DNA from: UBA927 sp964367095
GTDB lineage: Bacteria; Patescibacteriota; Microgenomatia; UBA10105; UBA927
DNA: 7,951 nt
Assembly: GCA_964367095.1 (NCBI GenBank)
Contig: CAYIXE010000039.1
Span: 1 to 7,951 of the forward strand
Direction: 5' to 3'
Shown: positions 4,511 to 7,951 of the stretch, piece after piece
Layout: each line of letters begins with the position of its first letter
Numbering within the stretch: position 1 is the stretch's first letter
Notes under the pieces: generated by a model
What the model was told of the DNA's origin: nothing
The model's database searches: none
What the model saw: only the letters and a program-made list of their open reading frames with translations
Translations under genes and position numbers: made by a program

Positions 4511-5325
4511 GAAAGCTCTATTTTTACGCTCGGCCCCATGGTCGCGGTTAAAAATATTGTTTTTATTTTATTCATGCCGATTCCCTTTAAGACTGCGTTC
4601 ACGTTTTCTGCAATGTGTTTGTCTGGGAAAGAAACTTTCCCTACAGGAAGATGGAGAATCAGGTTTCCTGGTTCTGTTTTTATGTTTACTTGGCCGCTTG
4701 TTAATTCTTTTACCCGCTTTTCTACGTCCGGCGTTACGGTGCCGGTTTTTGGATTTGGCATGAGGCCTTTGGGTCCTAATATTCGTGCGACTTTGGCCAG
4801 TTGCGGCATCATAGATGGGTGAGCCACCAAAATGTCAAAGTTAAACTTGCCGCTGGCGATTTCCGCTATTATGGCTTCGTCAGCGATGGCGACTTTGATG
4901 GTTTTTCCTGAGCTATGGGGAAGATTTACGGTAACGCGTAAATCTTTCTTACCCGCTTCGCCGCGAGGCGAGTCACCTTTTTCGCTTAATGCGAGGGGAT
5001 TGAGGTTAATGTGCAGTTCTACCGTGCCGTCAAATTTGGTTAGGGAAGTTTGTTTGACCAGACTTACCGCGTCTGTGAGAGGGTAGAGTTTATTTTTTTC
5101 TACCATTTTTATGACTTCCATGTAGCGCTTGCTTCGTACTTTTACCTTTGCTGTTTTTTTGGAGGTTGATTTGGCTTTGTCCGCTTTTTTTTCATCGTCG
5201 GAAACCACGCTCTCGTCTGGCTTTTCTTTTTTGGAAGCCTTTGTTTGGCGTCTGGATTCAGCCTTTTGCTTTTGTTCTTTTTCTTTTGTTTCGTCACCCA
5301 TGGTGACATGTCGTATTTTTCCCAT
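4507..5325 (-). CDS. rplA: 50S ribosomal protein L1 with a charged N-terminal extension
   Basis: A 272-aa L1, the mobile L1-stalk protein that helps release deacylated tRNA; in many bacteria it also represses its own operon. The conserved body begins near residue 66 (RYMEVIKMVEKNKLYPLTDAV) and includes ILGPKGLMPNPKTGTVTPDV at 182-201. Residues 1-65 are an extension rich in Lys, Glu and Ser, absent from the usual protein of about 230 aa and probably disordered. Residues 109-129 are about 10 longer than usual and contain SPRGE, encoded by a GC-rich palindrome. The start could be ATG 5325 or the in-frame ATG 5301; neither has a Shine-Dalgarno sequence. It follows rplK after a 77-bp gap filled by an inverted octamer array. 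Confidence 0.95.
   Translation of the reverse strand: MGKIRHVTMGDETKEKEQKQKAESRRQTKASKKEKPDESVVSDDEKKADKAKSTSKKTAKVKVRSKRYMEVIKMVEKNKLYPLTDAVSLVKQTSLTKFDGTVELHINLNPLALSEKGDSPRGEAGKKDLRVTVNLPHSSGKTIKVAIADEAIIAEIASGKFNFDILVAHPSMMPQLAKVARILGPKGLMPNPKTGTVTPDVEKRVKELTSGQVNIKTEPGNLILHLPVGKVSFPDKHIAENVNAVLKGIGMNKIKTIFLTATMGPSVKIELS
4958..4971. repeat. GC-rich REP-like palindrome inside rplA
   Basis: TCGCC, GCGA loop, GGCGA: a 5-bp stem with a 4-nt loop, encoding SPRGE at residues 119-123 of L1. It falls where L1 is about 10 residues longer than its relatives. A second weak hairpin (CGC-TTAAT-GCG) lies beside it at about 4983-4993. It may be an intragenic insertion of a small palindromic repeat. This is an inference from one copy. 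Confidence 0.4.
5293..5307 (-). promoter_or_regulatory. hairpin presenting an rplA start codon in its loop
   Basis: On the mRNA, GUCACC, AUG, GGUGAC: a perfect 6-bp stem whose 3-nt loop is the in-frame AUG at 5301. The upstream AUG at 5325 is the other possible start. It may affect start choice or be a chance result of the coding sequence. Confidence 0.35.
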
Positions 5326-5331
5326 AATTTC

Positions 5332-5407
5332 GTTATTCGTTGTTTCGTTACATCGTTACTTCGATTTGTATTTTACGAAGTAACCAAGTAACTAATAACG
5401 AACTAAC
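5332..5407. repeat. inverted octamer array between rplK and rplA
   Basis: Left units GTTATTC, GTTGTTTC, GTTACATC, GTTACTTC. The right units on the - strand read GTTAGTTC, GTTATTA, GTTACTTG, GTTACTTC. The inner arms form a perfect 9-bp stem (5355-5363 with 5376-5384) around a 12-nt loop. This is the same GTTACTTN octamer as in the arrays around the four-helix-bundle gene, but with no ORF inside. The outermost unit supplies the rplK TAG stop (5403-5405). Confidence 0.85.
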
Positions 5408-5831
5408 CCTCTGTTGCAATCCCCATACTTCTTGCTGTTCCTGCGACTACCTTCATGGCGGCTTCTACAGAGACAGTATTTAAATCACCAAGCTTATCAG
5501 TTGCAATTTGTTTGACTTGGTTTTTGGTAAGTTTACCTGCGGTTTCGCGTCCGGGTTTGCCGCTGGCTTTTTCAAGTGCCAGCATTTTTTTGATCATAGC
5601 GGACACTGGCGGCAATTTGGTGACGAAGGTAAACGTGCGATCTTCAAAGACGGTAATGACGGCTGGGATGATCTGACCTTTCAGCTTTGCGGTGCGTTCG
5701 TTGTACGCCTTCACAAATTCCATGATGTTTAATCCGTGTTGACCAAGAGCCGGGCCCACAGGAGGAGCTGCATTGGCCTCACCTGCTTTGAGATTAAGTT
5801 TGAGAAGTGTTTTAATTTTTTTAGAAGCCAT
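5403..5831 (-). CDS. rplK: 50S ribosomal protein L11
   Basis: A 142-aa protein of the GTPase-associated centre, contacting 23S rRNA helices 43-44 beside the L10-L12 stalk. Seen: KIKTLLKLNLKAGEANAAPP at 5-24 followed by VGPALGQHGLNIMEF (Pro-rich N-terminal domain), and the C-terminal rRNA-binding domain with GKLTKNQVKQIATDKLGDLN and the family ending GTARSMGI. Length is normal. The start MASKKIK at 5831 is chosen by alignment. An AAGGAG-like stretch lies 23 nt upstream, too far for a normal Shine-Dalgarno sequence. An open upstream extension to 5915 crosses the promoter, so it is not coding. It is first in its operon; secE and nusG, its usual neighbours, are absent. Confidence 0.97.
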   Translation of the reverse strand: MASKKIKTLLKLNLKAGEANAAPPVGPALGQHGLNIMEFVKAYNERTAKLKGQIIPAVITVFEDRTFTFVTKLPPVSAMIKKMLALEKASGKPGRETAGKLTKNQVKQIATDKLGDLNTVSVEAAMKVVAGTARSMGIATEG

Positions 5832-5883
5832 ATAGTTCGAAACTTGTCCAGTCTCTCCTTCGCATGTGTAGCGGAGTAGGGAA

Positions 5884-5911
5884 ATTATAGCATTATTTCC
5901 ACCCTTGTCAA
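5884..5911 (-). promoter_or_regulatory. strong rplK-rplA promoter
   Basis: On the - strand a perfect TTGACA (5911-5906), 16 bp, a perfect TATAAT (5889-5884) with the extended TGC before it. The predicted start near 5877 gives a leader of about 46 nt. It is the best promoter match in the window, fitting a ribosomal operon. The -35 also lies in a small CCTTG/CAAGG inverted repeat (5903-5917). Confidence 0.85.
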
Positions 5912-5933
5912 ACAAGGCGTTTTATTTCATGAT
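5905..5933 (+). promoter_or_regulatory. candidate promoter of the surface-protein gene
   Basis: TTGTCA (5905-5910), 17 bp, CATGAT (5928-5933; 4/6 match). The -35 overlaps the -35 of the divergent rplK promoter almost completely. The -10 ends 8 nt before the ATG. The AAGAAGG next to the ATG leaves only 1 nt of spacing, too close for a normal Shine-Dalgarno sequence. Confidence 0.35.
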
Positions 5934-5941
5934 AAGAAGGT

Positions 5942-7159
5942 ATGAAAAAGGGTAGTAAGCAAAATAAATCTGTTCAAAAAATAAATCGTTGGCCATTTTT
6001 TATCGTACTCGCTATTATTTTTATCGGTGTGATTTTATCGGTCATGGCGGCGGTTCGACCCACATCGCCTGTAAGTAAAGCCGGCAAGTGTTCGTTAGAC
6101 AGTTGTGGTCAATGTAAAGATAATAATACCGGATTGTGGCTCCTTTTAAATACCTATCAGTGTCCGCAGGGAGATATACAGCAATGTGATACGAAAAGGA
6201 TTGGGTACTGCGGCAATCAACAGTATTGTTGTTCTGGAGGTGGATCCCAGTGGACCACAGACATGTCTGCCTGCTCTTCCGATGCGGAATACTATGGGGA
6301 TTGTCCTGTTTCAGCACCTACTTCCACCAAAGCAGCCACAGCTATTCCTACAAATACGCTGTATCCTACATACACGCCGTATCCTACATACACGCCGTAT
6401 CCTACATACACGCCGTATCCTACATACACGCCGTATCCTACGAATGCTCCCAATATCACCGCAACACCTAGGCCTACTTCTACACCTAGGCCTACGTCTA
6501 CACCTCGGCCTACTTCTACGCCACGACCTACTAGTACCCTAAGGCCTACAAGTACGATCGCACCTACCAAGACGCTGACGCCGACGATTGTGCCTCTCCT
6601 TTCTCAAGTTTGCGGCAAGTCGTGTAGCTCTGATTCTGACTGTCAGCTCGGTTTGACGTGCGTCACTGTGTTTAGCACGTTAAAGGCGTGTCGTAATCGT
6701 TTGTGTCAGGAAAACACCGGATGTACGTGCGGCGAGGGGAACAATCCATTTGTTTTTGCCACACCGACGCCGTTTGCCGGATCAAGCGGATCGGTACGCG
6801 TGCTTCCTGTTTCAATTGGCGGATTTACGAATGCTAAATTAGAGTCGGGTGATCAACCGCAGATCACCGGTACATCAGAGCCGGATGCGAAAATTACGAT
6901 TACGATTTATCCTGACGGTATTGGTGCTGAGGTATATGCGGATAAAAATGGAAAGTGGTTTTACAAACCCACCAAAAAGCTCACCGCAGGACCGAAAAAT
7001 ATTTTAGTAGTCGCGACCAAAGCAGGTGCTCAGGGGCAGATTACGAAAGAGTTTATCGTACGAGGCGGAAAAAGCAATCCATTTGGCATTATTTTGCTTT
7101 TCATGATTGTGCTTGCCGTGGGTTTCGGCGGCTACGTCTTCTATAAGTCGAATCAGTAA
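5942..7159 (+). CDS. membrane-anchored Cys-rich, Pro/Thr-repeat surface protein with Ig-like domain
   Basis: A 405-aa protein of no family I can name. In order: basic N-terminus 1-16; hydrophobic anchor or uncleaved signal 18-38; first Cys-rich block 50-121 with ten Cys including a CC pair at 96-97; Pro/Thr/Tyr linker about 122-218 made of YPTYTP and PRPTST hexapeptides; second Cys-rich block 224-263 with eight Cys; an Ig-like beta domain about 285-374 (ITGTSEPDAKITITIYPDG, ending in FIVRGG); C-terminal hydrophobic helix 380-401 and a short basic tail. The even Cys counts suggest extracytoplasmic disulfides. The Ig fold with GTSEPDA resembles repeated adhesin-type bacterial Ig domains. Two membrane segments at the ends would leave the middle outside as a loop or stalk. 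It is divergent from rplK and convergent with hicA 16 bp away, with no clear terminator between them. Confidence 0.85.
   Translation: MKKGSKQNKSVQKINRWPFFIVLAIIFIGVILSVMAAVRPTSPVSKAGKCSLDSCGQCKDNNTGLWLLLNTYQCPQGDIQQCDTKRIGYCGNQQYCCSGGGSQWTTDMSACSSDAEYYGDCPVSAPTSTKAATAIPTNTLYPTYTPYPTYTPYPTYTPYPTYTPYPTNAPNITATPRPTSTPRPTSTPRPTSTPRPTSTLRPTSTIAPTKTLTPTIVPLLSQVCGKSCSSDSDCQLGLTCVTVFSTLKACRNRLCQENTGCTCGEGNNPFVFATPTPFAGSSGSVRVLPVSIGGFTNAKLESGDQPQITGTSEPDAKITITIYPDGIGAEVYADKNGKWFYKPTKKLTAGPKNILVVATKAGAQGQITKEFIVRGGKSNPFGIILLFMIVLAVGFGGYVFYKSNQ
6344..6451 (+). repeat. 18-bp tandem repeat coding YPTYTP
   Basis: Four identical 18-bp copies (TATCCTACATACACGCCG at 6362, 6380, 6398 and 6416), flanked by diverged copies at 6344-6361 and 6434-6451. 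The period is a multiple of 3, so copy-number change would keep the frame. Confidence 0.95.
6467..6556 (+). repeat. 18-bp tandem repeat coding PRPTST
   Basis: Five diverging 18-bp units (first CCTAGGCCTACTTCTACA at 6467-6484), coding PRPTST four times and then LRPTST. They are less uniform than the preceding array and so probably older. Confidence 0.9.
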
Positions 7160-7175
7160 TGAAGGATGCGGTTAA

Positions 7176-7394
7176 TTATTTTTTGAGATTTTTTACTGTC
7201 AAACCACTTTCATCAAGTATTGTGCGAAGTAATCCTTTTCCTATATCTTTTCCTTGGTGATTTGGCACGATTGTAGTTTTACCATTTGGATGTTTAAAAA
7301 AGATGTGACTGCCTTCTTGACGGATTTTTATAAATCCATTCTGCTTGAGTATTTTGATGAGTTTACGTGTAGAAAGTGTGGGTGTTTGAGTCAT
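7176..7394 (-). CDS. hicA: HicA-family mRNA interferase toxin
   Basis: A 72-aa toxin of the HicA/YcfA family, a double-stranded-RNA-binding-like fold that cleaves mRNA. Seen: STRKLIKILKQNGF at 8-21, the catalytic motif region GSHIFFKHPNG at 28-38 with the presumed catalytic H30, and TTIVPNHQGKDIGKGLLRTIL at 40-60. Length is normal. The ATG overlaps the hicB stop in an ATGA, implying translational coupling, and it has no Shine-Dalgarno sequence of its own. The antitoxin gene comes first, the reverse of the more common hicA-hicB order. It converges with the surface-protein gene. Confidence 0.93.
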   Translation of the reverse strand: MTQTPTLSTRKLIKILKQNGFIKIRQEGSHIFFKHPNGKTTIVPNHQGKDIGKGLLRTILDESGLTVKNLKK

Positions 7395-7657
7395 GCAAAA
7401 TATGGGGTTGGTATGGTTACATCGCTGATGCCAATAAATTGCGCAGTGGATGATTCATTAAAATTGATAGCATCACGATACTCTTTATCTTCCTCTGCAA
7501 CTTTGAGACATAAATGGATTGCTTCTTTTATATGTTTCGATGCCTCTTCGTATGTATCTCCTTGGCTATGACAGCCAGGAATAGCAGGACATGAGGCGAT
7601 AAAAACTCCATCCTCATCTTGTGTGATTATGACTTTAAAGTTGATTGAATTTTTCAT
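7391..7657 (-). CDS. hicB: HicB-family antitoxin
   Basis: An 88-aa antitoxin of the HicB/UPF0150 family that neutralises HicA by direct binding. Seen: a degraded-RNase-H-like core with DEDGVFIASCPAIPGCHSQG at 14-33, then DTYEEASKHIKEAIHLCL at 34-51. At 88 aa it has only the HicA-binding domain; the C-terminal HTH or ribbon-helix-helix of longer HicB proteins is not evident, so repression of its own promoter is uncertain. The start has a Shine-Dalgarno GAGGT 4 nt before the ATG. A good promoter lies directly upstream. Confidence 0.93.
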   Translation of the reverse strand: MKNSINFKVIITQDEDGVFIASCPAIPGCHSQGDTYEEASKHIKEAIHLCLKVAEEDKEYRDAINFNESSTAQFIGISDVTIPTPYFA

Positions 7658-7672
7658 AAAGACCTCATTGTC

Positions 7673-7700
7673 ATTATACCTTACTCTAGCAAGAGTTCAA
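7673..7700 (-). promoter_or_regulatory. hicBA promoter with an inverted repeat in its spacer
   Basis: On the - strand TTGAAC (7700-7695), 16 bp, TATAAT (7678-7673). The spacer holds the inverted repeat ACTCT-AGCA-AGAGT (7683-7696), a candidate operator. The predicted leader is about 9 nt, just enough for the Shine-Dalgarno sequence. Confidence 0.65.
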
Positions 7701-7724
7701 TCATCAGCCATTGGAGTTTAGTTG

Positions 7725-7786
7725 GTGTAAGCGTAGACTGCTAGATAAAGATTTATCTATGTTGTCTTTTACACTAGCGGCCGCTA
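7725..7786. repeat. nested palindromes in the hicB upstream region
   Basis: Inner palindrome TAGATAAA-GA-TTTATCTA (7742-7759), framed at matching distances by AGAC/GTCT (7735-7738, 7764-7767) and GTGTAA/TTACAC (7725-7730, 7769-7774). This gives an imperfect hairpin of about 50 bp. It is followed at once by the perfect 12-bp palindrome TAGCGGCCGCTA (7775-7786). No ORF is present. It could be a terminator-like structure, an operator or a recombination site. Confidence 0.6.
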
Positions 7787-7792
7787 TAGCAA

Positions 7793-7827
7793 TTGACAAC
7801 ATTGATATTTCTATAGTTTAATATAAT
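7793..7827 (+). promoter_or_regulatory. candidate promoter of the 3' partial gene
   Basis: A perfect TTGACA (7793-7798) is followed after 18 bp by TTTAAT (7817-7822, 5/6). A perfect TATAAT (7822-7827) also lies there but at 23 bp, too far for this -35. Either -10 could be used. Confidence 0.4.
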
Positions 7828-7845
7828 GGTATGGGGGTGTGAGCG

Positions 7846-7951
7846 ATGCGAGTACGAAAAATCGTGAGCAAACAACTTCTAGAAGTTTCTGAATTAGTAT
7901 TTTCTCATGCTGTGGATGCGACGCTTTCGATTGTGGCGTATTTGCTTGCAT
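7846..7951 (+). CDS. 5' end of an unidentified protein (runs off the window)
   Basis: The reading frame from ATG 7846 stays open to the window end (35 codons). The start follows an in-frame TGA at 7840-7842, so it is the first possible ATG. A G-rich stretch (GGGGGTG) about 7 nt upstream is a weak Shine-Dalgarno candidate, and promoter-like hexamers lie further up. The visible peptide begins MRVRKIVSKQLLEV and goes on with a hydrophobic helical stretch (LSIVAYLLA). I do not recognise it. The basic start would fit a small regulator or a membrane protein, but too little is visible to choose. Confidence 0.5.
   Translation, partial: MRVRKIVSKQLLEVSELVFSHAVDATLSIVAYLLA

Noticed and set aside
6344..6556. 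CRISPR or intergenic repeat reading of the 18-bp arrays
   Set aside because: The repeats are head-to-tail without spacers and lie in frame inside a long coding sequence.
7775..7786. Cloning-vector remnant because of a NotI-type GCGGCCGC
   Set aside because: No flanking vector sequence is visible, and the site is part of a larger natural-looking palindrome.

Overview
The window looks like a bacterial chromosome segment from the Candidate Phyla Radiation (Patescibacteria). Reasons: short compact genes, a split L11/L1 and L10/L12 ribosomal cluster without secE, nusG or rpoBC next to it, a TIGR02436-type four-helix-bundle gene, many small or unrecognised membrane/surface proteins, and an archaeal-type CoA biosynthesis gene. 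TGA ends several recognisable genes (the CoA gene, rplA, a small membrane ORF), so the code is standard, not the UGA=Gly code of Gracilibacteria/SR1. The lineage is inferred from content only.

Left part (1-2900). On the + strand are a fused archaeal-type phosphopantetheine adenylyltransferase / GTP-dependent dephospho-CoA kinase (178-1149), a GalT-family nucleotidyltransferase (1181-2059) and an S23/IVP-like four-helix-bundle gene (2093-2467). The last is bracketed by inverted arrays of an 8-bp unit (GTTACTTN). A small excisionase-like HTH gene (2495-2692) lies convergently on the - strand.

Middle part (2870-5911, all - strand, read right to left). rplK, then rplA, under a near-consensus promoter; then two overlapping tiny membrane-protein genes with their own promoter; then a separate promoter, an L10-type leader with a downstream intrinsic terminator (attenuator), rplJ, an intercistronic hairpin, rplL and a strong terminator. 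Two further palindromic arrays built on an AGTAA core sit here: one between rplK and rplA, one inside the rplJ leader between the sensor fold and the terminator.

Right part (5905-7951). A divergent gene encodes a membrane-anchored, Cys-rich, Pro/Thr-repeat surface protein with an Ig-like domain. It is followed by a convergent hicB-hicA toxin-antitoxin pair, a palindrome-rich intergenic stretch, and the 5' end of an unidentified + strand gene.

Cross-cutting signals. Several genes have a -10 hexamer only 6-8 nt before the ATG and no Shine-Dalgarno sequence, suggesting leaderless transcripts; in two cases the -35 hexamer overlaps the stop codon of the upstream gene. The strongest candidates for something undescribed are the octamer arrays bracketing the four-helix-bundle gene together with their gene-less relatives in ribosomal operons, the CoA enzyme fusion, and the tiny membrane-protein pair embedded between rplA and rplJ.
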